A stretch of DNA of 64,000 nucleotides from Thiotrichaceae bacterium UBA7357 (GCA_002470825.1 DKOR01000035.1:62001-126000); one strand, 5' to 3'. Shown: positions 26,117 to 35,935, numbered from the stretch's first letter. A program made the numbers and translations. The notes: generated by a model not told the origin, from the sequence alone.

Positions 26117-29100
26117 TTAACTAATGATTGTAGCTTCATTATGAACCCGTTCGCTATCATTCAGCAATTTAATTATTTGATCGAAGCTGAATTCGTCCAC
26201 AAGTAATTGTAGTGCTTCTGCAATCTCGGGATAATCTCTACGAATAAGTTGAATCGCTTGATTTGTTATTTTAACATCTAGGTATTGTGAGGGACGTCGC
26301 AATGCTTCTCTTAAGTGGGTGGGTAATTTGGCCATCATCTCGATAGTTAGAGTCGAGGTCTCTGCTGAAATACTATTGTTTTGTCTTTCATAAATATAGC
26401 GCACGCCTAAATGATATGCTATTGATTCAAAGATCTCATGAGTTTGAATTGGTTTGTGTAAAACGTCATCGCATCCTGCCTTTATTATATCTTTTCGTTG
26501 CTCTTTGAAAGCACTTGCAGTGATAGCAACTATTTTAACCTGCTTGCCCCCGGGTAGTTCACGGATTATGGATGTAGCTTCATACCCATCCATTATAGGC
26601 ATGCGCATATCCATCAAGATTAGATTCGGCTGCCATTTCCGATAGAGATTAACCGCTTCTTTTCCATTTTCAGCTTCCATTGTTTCAAAACCTGCTTGAT
26701 GCATTATACTGCTAAGTAGTAGTCGGTTTTCTGCACTATCTTCTACCACTAAAATTCGCCACGCTCGTTGTCCGGGTTCTAATCCAAGCACAGTTGACCT
26801 AGTCACTTTTAAGTCAACAACTTCAGCAGCGTCTGCTAATTCTACTGGAATAGACACATGAAATAGTGAACCCTTTTCGAGTTCACTTTCGGCGTTAATT
26901 TTACCATCCAGTAAATCAACAAATGATTTACTGATTGCCAGTCCAAGACCAGTGCCTTTAGTATTAGTTTTTAATCGTTTTGACTGAATAAAGGGCTCAA
27001 AGATACGCTCCATTTGTGCCGGAGCAATTCCCAGTCCAGTATCCTTTACTTCAAAATGCAAAAAAAGACTTTTTGTATCGTTATCGATAAATTGTGTCCA
27101 AACTTTTAAAGTGACGCTGCCTTCTGTGGTAAACTTCACGGCATTACCAAGTAGATTGAATAGTATTTGACGCAATTTACTTATGTCTGATGATATGTAT
27201 TGAACAAGGGATTGGTCTCGTTGTAGATAAAAGTCTAGACCAGCATCTTCCGCACGAGCCTCGAATATTAAACCAATATCCTCTAACATCAGTGATAATT
27301 CGAATGCCTGTAATTCTAGTTCTATTCTGCCAGCCTCGATCTTTGATAGATCTAATACATCATTGATCATCTCCAATAAGTGTTCGCCACTATTATTAAT
27401 GATAGTAACTTTTTCTTTCTTATTTCCAGTTATTTCAGAATCACGGCTTAACATCTCGGAGAAACCAAGAATTGCGTTCAATGGTGTACGTAATTCATGT
27501 GACATATTAGCTAAAAAGGTACTCTTAGCTCGATTAGCAAAATCTGCATCATCTCTTGCCTTTCTCAAGCGAACTTCACTTTCGGATAATGCGGCTGTTT
27601 GCCTTCGCATTACAAGAACCCAAGCAAGTATAACAGCTAAGATAATTAGAAAACCTAATGTTGTTTTCCATACTAGTTCATAGTCTGTCTTTTGTTGAAA
27701 GTCTACAGTCATCCAACGGTTACGAATATTTTTATGTTCTTCCCGTGTCATAGCTATGATGGTCTTATCAATAATCGAAGCTAATTCGGGCCAATCTTTT
27801 CGCACTGCAATGGATAACTTATTAGCTCCAAATGATGCAGGAGCTGCAACTACGATATTTGGCAAACCAAGTTCAAGACTCAGATAATGTCCTGCCATCA
27901 GATTACTTACGTAAGCCTCTGCTTGACCTGCAGCCAATGTCTTGAGTGCGTCAGTGGTAAAGTCAGTTTCTATAAGTTCTAAATCCGGAAAATGTGATTT
28001 TAATAAACCATGGATCGCGTAATCTTTTTCCACAACTACGCGTTTATCGAGGAGGTCATCCATATGTAGAACTCGGTCACTATGTTGCCGTTGGAACACG
28101 ACATATGGGGAAGAGATATAAGGTTCAGTGAAATTCGCCAGTATTTCTCTCTCAGTATTTTTTTGCCAACCAGGTTGGATTGCAATACCACTTGGGCGCT
28201 GCATAGAATCGATAGATTCAGAAGTCGTAAGTCCTTGAGCAAAATCGCATTCAAGGTTGTGAGCCATACACATGACTCTTACATAATCTATAGATATACC
28301 TTGAGGCATATTATCAGCGACAAACTGAAAAGGTGGATAATCTCCAACTTGAATGGGAATTCTACGTTTAGTAGATAACCATCTATTTTCCAGCTCACTC
28401 AATGGAACCTGTTGCCTGAGTCGAAAAGCTAGTTGAGCTAAATTCGGGTAAGTTTCAAGCCAATTTTTGTCCTTTGCCGATAGTATAATTGGTTTATTTC
28501 TTGAATCTTCTTTTAATTGAGTCCATATATTTACAGTGGCATTGACCTTAGCTTGATCTATTGCAGCAAGCCCTTTATTCATTATTGATACTACTTCTGA
28601 TGATTCACTACTAATGGAAACAACACCAATGGCGCTATACTGCTTCATAAAGTAGACTGGTTCAATATCAACGAGAAAATGTTTTGCAATAAGGTAATTA
28701 TGATAACTTAGACCAAAGGCTATATCAGCCCTACCTCGAAGTACGAGCGTCATCATCTCTTGAGCAGAACCCGTTTCAATAACTTCGATCTGATTTTTAA
28801 ATTGGGCCAAAGTTTTTTCTATAATATCGATACCTTTATGAACAGCAATCCTTTTCCCTACTAAATCTTTAATGCTATTGATTTCGAATCTAGCATCTGT
28901 TCTAGCAAATATTGCAGGTGTTCCTTTAACAATAGTTGTTGAGAAAGGTAATTCAATAGACTTTGCCAAGGATGGTGGCGAAGCAAGAAGCCCACCAATT
29001 TCTCCTTGTTTTGCTTTTTCAATAGATGAAGGCCAATGATCACTTTTAATATTGACTTTTAAACCAGTCAGTTTTTCTAGCTCATGGTAGATGTCTATAA

Positions 29101-30742
29101 GAATGCCAGATAGGCTTCCATCTTCTGCCAAGACAATGAGAGGCTCAATATTTGGAGTGAATCCAAGTGTTATTTCTCCATTTTTTCTGAGCCAGACTTT
29201 TTCTTCTTCACTTAATACTATATGTTTAACATCGAGGACACGACGTTCGGGGTAAACCCATTTGTTGAATATATTTGTTTTTTTATTCTCAGGAGTTGCT
29301 TTTAATTCTTTGTTTAATATCGATACAAATTCAGGCCAGTCTTTTCGTACTCCAATATTTCCTTTACCACCTCCCCAAGGTAAAACAGTTTTTATTTCAA
29401 CATCTAGTATTTCATTACGATTTATCAAGTCAACCGAAGCTGCATGCAGATAAATAGTAGCATCAGCTTTGCCTTCAGAGATTTGAATCATTGCCTCAAA
29501 AGGCGATGTAACGTAAGAGTAATTCAAATGGTTATGCCTTTTTATAAATTTATCATTTGCTGCAAAATCTTTTATGAGAATAATTCTTTTATTGATGAGA
29601 TCTGACTCGGATTGAATTGATGAGTCTCCTTCTTTACCGATAATGGCATAGCTGTAATGAAGAAAATCATCAGTAAAGTTCATATACTTTTCATGTTCAG
29701 GCAGAGAACTTAGAAAAGGTATCACATCAATTTCCTTGTTTGCGAGCATCTCTAAAACTTCTTTTTTATTTGCAGCAGAAACTACTTCTACTTCTATATC
29801 TAAATCTTTTTGGAACAGCTTGAAAAAGTCAGCTGCTAAGCCTGAAAACTTTCCATTACTATCTAAAAATTGATATGGCGGTTTATCCGACATTAGTGCG
29901 AGACGAATTATAGGATTTTTTTTAATCCAATTATGTTCTTCATGAGTTAATCCTATCAATTTTTGTCCACTAAACCATCGATCATAGAGCCGATAGTAAA
30001 TAGAAGACTTATCTCTTTTCAATCGCCAGACGCGGTTGCTAATGGTTTTTGATATATCCATATGGCGACCTATTGGAAAGGCCAATGTACTAAGGGTTGG
30101 AGCAAATTCTATCGGTACTAATTGAGCGTCAAAGTATTTCGCATGACGTAATGCATATATATTACTACTTACACCGGCTAATGCTTGACCGGATTCTATT
30201 AATTTGAATGCTTCAGCATATGTATCGACTTCGAGAAATATAGGAGATATGCCTACATTCAAGCAGTGCGCCCTAAAGTCTTCAGCTATTTTATCATTTT
30301 TAAGCACCGCGACGTTCTTGTTATCTAGATCAGAAATATCATTGATATTTGATTTAGCTAACGCAGAAGTAGCTCCCCATGTAGAGAAGAATTCAACATC
30401 TCCAAAGTCTAAAAATTTATCCCTTTCTTCGGTGTACGCGATCCCCATCAAGATGTCGATTTCTCCCATACGAGTTTTTTCTAGTAAAATAGGCCAATCG
30501 GCGAAGATATACTCAAGTGCCCATCCTTCTTGAGCAGAGATATTATTAAGCATTTCGATGTCAAAGCCTCTGGGAATACCCTTATCATCCATAAAGACGA
30601 AGGGAGGATTGTCGTATATACCAACTTTAAGCGGTAGTTGCCCCGGCGTGAAACATATAGCAGGAGTCAGGGCGAGTAATAGGAGTACTATTAAATATTG
30701 AATAAACAAAGCAGGAGATAAACGTTCTACAAGAAATATCAA
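26117..30742 (-). CDS. BvgS-like hybrid sensor histidine kinase with four periplasmic binding modules
   Basis: A 1541-residue membrane sensor. After a signal segment (about 10-31) come four family 3 solute-binding-like modules, beginning near residues 38 (LKVGIYDNPPF), 279 (IRLALMSDKPPYQF), 522 (ITLGFTPNIEP) and 794 (IPIQVGDYPPFQF). Then one membrane helix (about 1024-1047, LGFLIILAVILAWVLVM), a HisKA domain with FLANMSHELRTPLNAI, an ATPase domain with GTGLGLAISKSF, a receiver domain (ILVVEDSAENR, LILMDMRMPIMDGY), and a helical C-terminal tail. BvgS has two such binding modules, so four is unusual. The start is a TTG with AGAGG 6 bases upstream; there is no in-frame ATG near. The ligand is unknown. 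Confidence 0.9.
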   Translation of the reverse strand: MIFLVERLSPALFIQYLIVLLLLALTPAICFTPGQLPLKVGIYDNPPFVFMDDKGIPRGFDIEMLNNISAQEGWALEYIFADWPILLEKTRMGEIDILMGIAYTEERDKFLDFGDVEFFSTWGATSALAKSNINDISDLDNKNVAVLKNDKIAEDFRAHCLNVGISPIFLEVDTYAEAFKLIESGQALAGVSSNIYALRHAKYFDAQLVPIEFAPTLSTLAFPIGRHMDISKTISNRVWRLKRDKSSIYYRLYDRWFSGQKLIGLTHEEHNWIKKNPIIRLALMSDKPPYQFLDSNGKFSGLAADFFKLFQKDLDIEVEVVSAANKKEVLEMLANKEIDVIPFLSSLPEHEKYMNFTDDFLHYSYAIIGKEGDSSIQSESDLINKRIILIKDFAANDKFIKRHNHLNYSYVTSPFEAMIQISEGKADATIYLHAASVDLINRNEILDVEIKTVLPWGGGKGNIGVRKDWPEFVSILNKELKATPENKKTNIFNKWVYPERRVLDVKHIVLSEEEKVWLRKNGEITLGFTPNIEPLIVLAEDGSLSGILIDIYHELEKLTGLKVNIKSDHWPSSIEKAKQGEIGGLLASPPSLAKSIELPFSTTIVKGTPAIFARTDARFEINSIKDLVGKRIAVHKGIDIIEKTLAQFKNQIEVIETGSAQEMMTLVLRGRADIAFGLSYHNYLIAKHFLVDIEPVYFMKQYSAIGVVSISSESSEVVSIMNKGLAAIDQAKVNATVNIWTQLKEDSRNKPIILSAKDKNWLETYPNLAQLAFRLRQQVPLSELENRWLSTKRRIPIQVGDYPPFQFVADNMPQGISIDYVRVMCMAHNLECDFAQGLTTSESIDSMQRPSGIAIQPGWQKNTEREILANFTEPYISSPYVVFQRQHSDRVLHMDDLLDKRVVVEKDYAIHGLLKSHFPDLELIETDFTTDALKTLAAGQAEAYVSNLMAGHYLSLELGLPNIVVAAPASFGANKLSIAVRKDWPELASIIDKTIIAMTREEHKNIRNRWMTVDFQQKTDYELVWKTTLGFLIILAVILAWVLVMRRQTAALSESEVRLRKARDDADFANRAKSTFLANMSHELRTPLNAILGFSEMLSRDSEITGNKKEKVTIINNSGEHLLEMINDVLDLSKIEAGRIELELQAFELSLMLEDIGLIFEARAEDAGLDFYLQRDQSLVQYISSDISKLRQILFNLLGNAVKFTTEGSVTLKVWTQFIDNDTKSLFLHFEVKDTGLGIAPAQMERIFEPFIQSKRLKTNTKGTGLGLAISKSFVDLLDGKINAESELEKGSLFHVSIPVELADAAEVVDLKVTRSTVLGLEPGQRAWRILVVEDSAENRLLLSSIMHQAGFETMEAENGKEAVNLYRKWQPNLILMDMRMPIMDGYEATSIIRELPGGKQVKIVAITASAFKEQRKDIIKAGCDDVLHKPIQTHEIFESIAYHLGVRYIYERQNNSISAETSTLTIEMMAKLPTHLREALRRPSQYLDVKITNQAIQLIRRDYPEIAEALQLLVDEFSFDQIIKLLNDSERVHNEATIIS

Positions 30743-30959
30743 GCTGAACCTCTTACTGTCAGCAATGCTAAAAGCAATGATAGATAAATAGTTAACTTCA
30801 TGACATTTCTCATGCCTAGGTAAATAGAATCTCTTATCTGTTAATGACCCACATGTTAATATCGAACAAGTTTTATACTAACATAATACATATTATATGG
30901 TGAAACGTAATGTGAAGCGATTTAGAACAAGTTCGTTCGATAAAATACTTCGTTACTAA

Positions 30960-31664
30960 TTAATATTTAGCAAGTAAGTACAGCTCATCTCCTGTTATTG
31001 AACCATTGTGCAATGCAGAAGCAATAAGTGCTCCTTTGACAGATACTTCATTCAATTGATTAAGATCATCAATATTTTTCACTCCACCTGCTATAAAAAT
31101 ATCATGATTTAGACTAAGGTTGAGAATATTCTTTAAGCAGTCCATATCAACACCTTTATTTTTACCGACTCGATGTAGCATCATAATGATGACTTGTTTA
31201 GGCCATAGATTGGTACTATCTAGTAAATAAGAATTATTGATCAGGCCTGACTCAGAGTAATCGAGAGACAATATAGTGTCAGGTTTTTTTTTGAAAATAT
31301 CAGCGAGTGACTCTGGTAATATTTTGTTTTCTGAACCAAATACTAGCCTAATATTATTATTCTTATATTGACTTGTATTATTTTGTAAATTTTTGATACC
31401 AGCATCTACCCAAAATTCACATTGGTTAAATATTTGAGATAGTTGATTGATTATGAAACTCTGATCCCCAGTTCCTTGTATAGCATCGAGATCAGCAATA
31501 TAAATTGTTTTGAAAGGGTATAATTTAAGAAATGCTGAAAGAACAGGTTCTGGTTTAGAGCTTGATGATATAACTGAAATCATTGGTAGATAGTTTTTTC
31601 TATTGCCTTTTATTGCATGAACAACCAAACCGCGACTTAGATCTAAAACTGGGATTACTAACAT
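30960..31664 (-). CDS. HisA/HisF-related TIM-barrel protein linked to methanofuran/H4MPT genes
   Basis: A 234-residue protein with HisA-like signatures: IPVLDLSRGLVVHAIKG at the N-terminus, IADLDAIQG, VDAGIKN, and IAGGVKNIDDLNQL near the end. I take the ATG at 31664 because the family begins at this block; a longer frame would run into the divergent mfnD gene. No other histidine genes are present. Homologues are regular neighbours of H4MPT/MFR genes in methylotrophs, so a cofactor-synthesis role is likely but unproven. Its start codon faces that of mfnD with only 7 bases between them. Confidence 0.8.
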   Translation of the reverse strand: MLVIPVLDLSRGLVVHAIKGNRKNYLPMISVISSSSKPEPVLSAFLKLYPFKTIYIADLDAIQGTGDQSFIINQLSQIFNQCEFWVDAGIKNLQNNTSQYKNNNIRLVFGSENKILPESLADIFKKKPDTILSLDYSESGLINNSYLLDSTNLWPKQVIIMMLHRVGKNKGVDMDCLKNILNLSLNHDIFIAGGVKNIDDLNQLNEVSVKGALIASALHNGSITGDELYLLAKY

Positions 31665-31671
31665 AAATAAA

Positions 31672-32649
31672 ATGCGCCATTTTTTAATTGAGTTTATCAC
31701 AGGTGGAGGGCTATCTGGAAAAGTGTTACCAAAAGCTTTAGTCAAAGAAGGTGACATGATGGTGAAAACGCTATTGCATGAACTAAGCGAGGCGGGATAT
31801 CTTGATATAGCCCTAACTAGGGATAAAAGACTCGAATTATTTGAACATAATATGAAGCAATATTTTATTAACAAATCATTAGAAGAGGAACTAAGTGAAC
31901 ATATTATTAAGTCTGATATTGTATGGTTAATTGCACCAGAAACGAATGGATGTTTAGCTACGTTTGCAGAAAAATTTTTTAGAAATGGACAAATTTATAT
32001 AGGGTCAAGTCCAGATGCTATCAGGATTGCTACAAGTAAACTGCTAACGAATAAGCATCTTGCAGATGCTGGGATTAAAATTGTTGATACTAAAAGTTTA
32101 GATAATGAAATCATAGAGAGTCAAGCTGGTTGGATTATAAAACCAAATGATGGTGTTGGTGGGGAATTTTGTCACTTTATTAATGATAAACAAAAGTTAG
32201 AAAAAGTGATTACAGAAAATAAAAACAAAGGCTTTATAATGCAACCTTTTATTGATGGTAGGCATATGAGCATGTCATTATTGGTCCTAGATGGAGCAGT
32301 CCGATTGTTGGGGTGTAATGAACAATATGTCGAGATAAGAAATGGTTGTGTTAGTTTAACTGGAATTGGTGTAAATGAATGTTTGTATTTAAAAGATGAA
32401 ATGAATTCCTTAGCACAAAAAATAATTTCAACGATATCAGGTTTCTCCGGTTATATTGGTGTTGATATGATCGAGTTTGATGGTGAATTTTTTGTGTTAG
32501 AGATTAATCCTCGATTTACAACGGCCTATGTGGGATTATCCAATTCATTAGGCTGTAACATTACGAAGATAATACTAGATACTTTCCTGAAAAAAAAATT
32601 ACCTGATATTGATCTTATGTCAGCAGTTCCAATTAAGATTAATATTTAA
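31672..32649 (+). CDS. mfnD: tyramine-glutamate ligase-like ATP-grasp protein
   Basis: A 325-residue ATP-grasp protein resembling MfnD, which joins tyramine and glutamate early in methanofuran synthesis. Seen are the N-terminal FITGGGLSG, the ATP-binding WIIKPNDGVGGEF at about 161-173, and the metal block FFVLEINPRFTTAYVG at about 276-291. It is followed by mfnF, pabB and mfnE in a plus-strand run, which supports the methanofuran assignment. Bacterial methanofuran can carry other side chains, so the exact amine is not certain. No tyrosine decarboxylase (mfnA) is seen in the window. Confidence 0.8.
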   Translation: MRHFLIEFITGGGLSGKVLPKALVKEGDMMVKTLLHELSEAGYLDIALTRDKRLELFEHNMKQYFINKSLEEELSEHIIKSDIVWLIAPETNGCLATFAEKFFRNGQIYIGSSPDAIRIATSKLLTNKHLADAGIKIVDTKSLDNEIIESQAGWIIKPNDGVGGEFCHFINDKQKLEKVITENKNKGFIMQPFIDGRHMSMSLLVLDGAVRLLGCNEQYVEIRNGCVSLTGIGVNECLYLKDEMNSLAQKIISTISGFSGYIGVDMIEFDGEFFVLEINPRFTTAYVGLSNSLGCNITKIILDTFLKKKLPDIDLMSAVPIKINI

Positions 32650-32653
32650 TAAT

Positions 32654-33697
32654 ATGAAAGCCATAAACTACATTGGATGGGATGTTGGTGGTGCGCATCT
32701 TAAAGTTGCTAGCATCAATGCCTCCGGAAAATTAGAATTGGTGGAACAATTTGCTACGCCTCTTTGGCTAGGTTTAAATCAGCTTGAAAATGTGTTGCCT
32801 AAATCAATAGAAAAACTACCCGAGGGTGCATTAATACATGCACTTACTATCACCGCAGAGTTAGTCGACATCTTTAAAGATAGAGAATCAGGTATTAAAC
32901 AAATTTTAATGCTATTTGAAAAGAAACTAGGAAGTGACATAAAAATCTATTCAATCGATGGTGAAATATTAAGTTTAAATAGAGCATATAGAAAAGTTAA
33001 CGAAGTTGCTTCGGCAAACTGGCATGCGAGCACATCATATGTAGCATCATTACTTGAGTCAGGTCTTTTCATAGATATCGGCAGCACGACTACAGATATT
33101 ATTCCATTTCATAATAAACTTGTTAATTGCCATGGTTCAGATGATCAAAGTAGGTTGTGTTTTGACGAATTAGTATATACGGGTGTTGTTAGAACACCAT
33201 TAATGGCATTAACAAAACAAGCTCCTTTTGCAGGAAAATGGCAAAATATAATTGCAGAATACTTTTCAAATACAGCGGACATATACAGAATATTGGGATC
33301 ACTTGAAGATGAAGATGACTTGATGGAAACTGCGGATGGAGACGACAAAGATCTTGTCAGTAGTATTAGGCGACTCGCCAGAATGCTGGGGGTAGATTCA
33401 AATCATTTCAAATATGATGATACTTGTTGGACTAAACTAGCGATGTATTTTGAAGAAATTCAGCTGCAATTACTTACGAGGGCTGTTATCAGAGTGTTAT
33501 CACATGATGCTTCTAGTAATAAAATTATTGTTGGTGCGGGTGTCGGAGACTTTCTGGTGAAAAAAATCGCAGACCGTCTGAGTATTCCTTATATAGAGTT
33601 TAGCGACTTGTGCACTATTGATTCACATCTCACACATAGATGTAATATGTGTGCACCAGCTGTCGGATTGGCGCAGTTAAACCGACTCTTATCTTGA
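32654..33697 (+). CDS. mfnF: H4MPT-linked C1 transfer pathway protein, MfnF-like
   Basis: A 347-residue member of the hydantoinase/ASKHA-like family annotated in methylotrophs as an H4MPT-linked C1 pathway protein and in archaea as MfnF, which condenses the furan and tyramine parts of methanofuran. It begins IGWDVGGAHLKVA, has a second phosphate-binding-like LFIDIGSTTTDIIPF at about 141-155, and ends with HRCNMCAPAVGLAQL. I use the ATG at 32654, 4 bases after mfnD, because homologues begin here. The pabB start follows 2 bases after its stop, so translation is probably coupled. Confidence 0.88.
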   Translation: MKAINYIGWDVGGAHLKVASINASGKLELVEQFATPLWLGLNQLENVLPKSIEKLPEGALIHALTITAELVDIFKDRESGIKQILMLFEKKLGSDIKIYSIDGEILSLNRAYRKVNEVASANWHASTSYVASLLESGLFIDIGSTTTDIIPFHNKLVNCHGSDDQSRLCFDELVYTGVVRTPLMALTKQAPFAGKWQNIIAEYFSNTADIYRILGSLEDEDDLMETADGDDKDLVSSIRRLARMLGVDSNHFKYDDTCWTKLAMYFEEIQLQLLTRAVIRVLSHDASSNKIIVGAGVGDFLVKKIADRLSIPYIEFSDLCTIDSHLTHRCNMCAPAVGLAQLNRLLS

Positions 33698-33699
33698 CG

Positions 33700-35073
33700 A
33701 TGAAAATTTCCGAATTACCATATCAACAAAATTCAGCAAAACTATTTTCTTTGGTAGCAGATGAACCTTGGAGTATTTTTTTTGATAGTGGCTTTCCTGA
33801 AATTGATATGGGACGGTATGACATTATTGTCTCACGCCCAGTTGTAACTCTCGAAACATTCGGAAATATTACTCACATCAATTATAACGGTAAGGAAACG
33901 ACTTCTTCTGAAGATCCCTTAATGCTCTTAAATCGTTACCTTGGTGAAAAAAGTATTAATTTTAGTGGATTACCATTTTGTGGTGGTGCAGTGGGATATT
34001 TATCTTATGATCTGGGGCGTAGGCTAGAAATATTGCCTGAAATGTCAGAACAAGACATAAAAATGCCAGAAATGGCTGTAGGTATTTTTGATTGGTCTTT
34101 GATCGTAGACCACCATCTTCGACGGATATGGCTTGTCAGTTTTTGTCGCTTTGACAAAACAGAATCAATATGGGGAGAACTGCATGAGTTATTTTCGTCG
34201 CCTACAAATAGAGAAACAAAAGGATATCGAATAATATCAAACGTTAAATCTAATCTATCAAGAGATCAGTATGGATTAGCGTTCGATAAAGTTAAAAATT
34301 ACATTCGAAATGGTGATTGCTATCAGGTAAATTTGTCTCAAAGATTCGCTGCTGATTTTGAAGGTGATAGTTGGTCAGCGTATTTAAAGTTGAGAACTGT
34401 TAATCCTGCGCCCTATTCTGCTTATCTTAACTTGCCAACAGGAACTGTATTAAGTTCCTCTCCAGAACGTTTCTTACGCGTTATTGACAATCAAGTTGAA
34501 ACAAAGCCAATCAAAGGCACAATACATCGATCTATTTTTGCATATGAAGATAAAGCTCTTGCGGATTGTTTACTTGAAAGCGAGAAAGATCGTGCTGAAA
34601 ATTTAATGATTGTTGATTTATTAAGAAATGACATCAGCAAAGTTTGTAAATCAGGCTCTGTCCTTGTTCCAAAATTATTCGCATTAGAAACCTATGCAAC
34701 AGTACATCACCTCGTCAGCACTATTACTGGGCGCTTAGCTGAAAATAAAAATTCAATTGATTTATTACGTGGATGTTTTCCCGGAGGGTCAATCACCGGC
34801 GCACCAAAATTGAGGTCCATGGAAATTATCGAAGAACTAGAACCTCATCGCCGTTCGATTTATTGTGGTTCCATATTTTATCTTGGTTTTGATAAAAATA
34901 TGGATAGTAATATCTGTATAAGGACTTTAGTTAATTATAACAATCAGCTTTATTTTAATGCGGGTGGTGGCATAGTTTGGGATTCTAATGTCGACGCAGA
35001 GTATAAAGAATGTTTTGATAAAGCAGCCGCCATATTGAAATTATTTGATCAGGAAAAAACAAATTGGCTATAA
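33700..35073 (+). CDS. pabB: aminodeoxychorismate synthase component I
   Basis: A 457-residue chorismate-binding enzyme making 4-amino-4-deoxychorismate for 4-aminobenzoate. Motifs include CYQVNLSQRF, ETKPIKGTIHRS, DRAENLMIVDLLRND and GGSITGAPKLRSMEIIEELE. The PIKGT block favours PabB over TrpE. It lies among methanofuran genes and 2 bases after mfnF, suggesting dedication to supplying 4-aminobenzoate for MptG and H4MPT. The start is the ATG at 33700; a longer frame from 33649 overlaps mfnF. Neither a PabA glutaminase nor PabC is seen in the window. Confidence 0.88.
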   Translation: MKISELPYQQNSAKLFSLVADEPWSIFFDSGFPEIDMGRYDIIVSRPVVTLETFGNITHINYNGKETTSSEDPLMLLNRYLGEKSINFSGLPFCGGAVGYLSYDLGRRLEILPEMSEQDIKMPEMAVGIFDWSLIVDHHLRRIWLVSFCRFDKTESIWGELHELFSSPTNRETKGYRIISNVKSNLSRDQYGLAFDKVKNYIRNGDCYQVNLSQRFAADFEGDSWSAYLKLRTVNPAPYSAYLNLPTGTVLSSSPERFLRVIDNQVETKPIKGTIHRSIFAYEDKALADCLLESEKDRAENLMIVDLLRNDISKVCKSGSVLVPKLFALETYATVHHLVSTITGRLAENKNSIDLLRGCFPGGSITGAPKLRSMEIIEELEPHRRSIYCGSIFYLGFDKNMDSNICIRTLVNYNNQLYFNAGGGIVWDSNVDAEYKECFDKAAAILKLFDQEKTNWL

Positions 35074-35651
35074 CAGTCATCAAAGTGGGCGGTAGTATAA
35101 TGAGGAGTGCTGAACTAAATGATTGGTTAAGTACAATACATTCGCTTGCAGCAATTACTAATATTATTATTGTTCCGGGTGGTGGAGAATTCGCTGATAA
35201 AGTTCGAGAAATGCAATATTCATTAGGTTTTGATGATCTGACGGCTCATCGATTAGCCATATTGGCGATGACACAGTACGGTTATTTATTAGCCAATATA
35301 AATCAAAACTTTCACATCGTAGAAGAACATGAATTGCTATCAAAAAGCTTAAACAAAGACATACCTCTTCTATGGCTACCAACAGAGTTACTTAAGGGGA
35401 CATCAAAAATATCAGCAAGCTGGGATTATACTTCTGATAGTATTGCACTTTGGCTGGCCACAAAACTTTCTGCAGACAGACTGATATTAGTCAAAGCTAA
35501 AGTATTGGAACACGAAAAAATATCGGTGGAAAAATGCATTGAAAATGGCACCTTAGATACTGGATTTCAACGATATATGGATGAGTATCACGGGGAAATA
35601 AGTTTGATAAATAAGGACTATCATTGGAAACTGATAGATTTTTTTAAATAA
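35064..35651 (+). CDS. mfnE: amino acid kinase family protein, MfnE-like
   Basis: A 195-residue amino acid kinase-fold protein. It has VIKVGGSIM at the start, IVPGGGEFADKVR at about 36-48, and SWDYTSDSIALWLATKL at about 119-135. Archaeal MfnE phosphorylates aminomethylfuran phosphate to the diphosphate used by MfnF, and methylotroph homologues sit with MFR genes as here. The frame opens with TTG, 10 bases before the pabB stop, with AGGA upstream. No ATG occurs before the GGS loop, so the TTG is likely the true start. Last gene of the run. Confidence 0.8.
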   Translation: MAITVIKVGGSIMRSAELNDWLSTIHSLAAITNIIIVPGGGEFADKVREMQYSLGFDDLTAHRLAILAMTQYGYLLANINQNFHIVEEHELLSKSLNKDIPLLWLPTELLKGTSKISASWDYTSDSIALWLATKLSADRLILVKAKVLEHEKISVEKCIENGTLDTGFQRYMDEYHGEISLINKDYHWKLIDFFK

Positions 35652-35935
35652 AGCACATCATTGGATGACAAAATAAATAGTATAAATTTGATGAAGCATA
35701 CGGATCAGTTATAGCACTTCGTTATATTATACAGTTGTTATAAAAGCTAAAATCAATACTTTTTACGCTTGCTAAAAAAGATATTTTAAAAAGACGTCAG
35801 TTAAAAATGCAGAGCTTCACCTACAGGATTTTTTATTGAATAAGAAGGCCTGGTGCCCGGAAGAGGCTGGAGGCACCAGGCAATAGCCAAGCATCCATCT
35901 CGGCTGGTCACGGTAAAACGAATTCGTGAAAATCA
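35652..35935. other. spacer between convergent mfnE and nrdB, with a GC-rich hairpin
   Basis: A 284-base spacer. The first 190 bases are AT-rich with no recognisable feature. The last 90 bases are clearly more GC-rich than the surroundings and contain the hairpin listed separately. I see no coding frame or tRNA. Confidence 0.6.
35848..35881 (-). terminator. GC-rich hairpin downstream of nrdB, terminator or REP-like element
   Basis: GCCTGGTGCC (35848-35857) and GGCACCAGGC (35872-35881) form a perfect 10-base stem with a 14-base loop. It lies 55 bases after the nrdB stop and 197 bases after the mfnE stop. The base composition stands out from the AT-rich genome. There is no good T-run, so a repeated extragenic element or small RNA is also possible. 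Confidence 0.55.

Noticed and set aside
30960..31664. Genuine histidine biosynthesis gene hisA
   Set aside because: No other his genes are near, the protein is diverged, and it faces methanofuran genes.
33700..35073. Anthranilate synthase trpE
   Set aside because: The PIKGT block and the cofactor gene setting favour PabB, and no trp genes are present.
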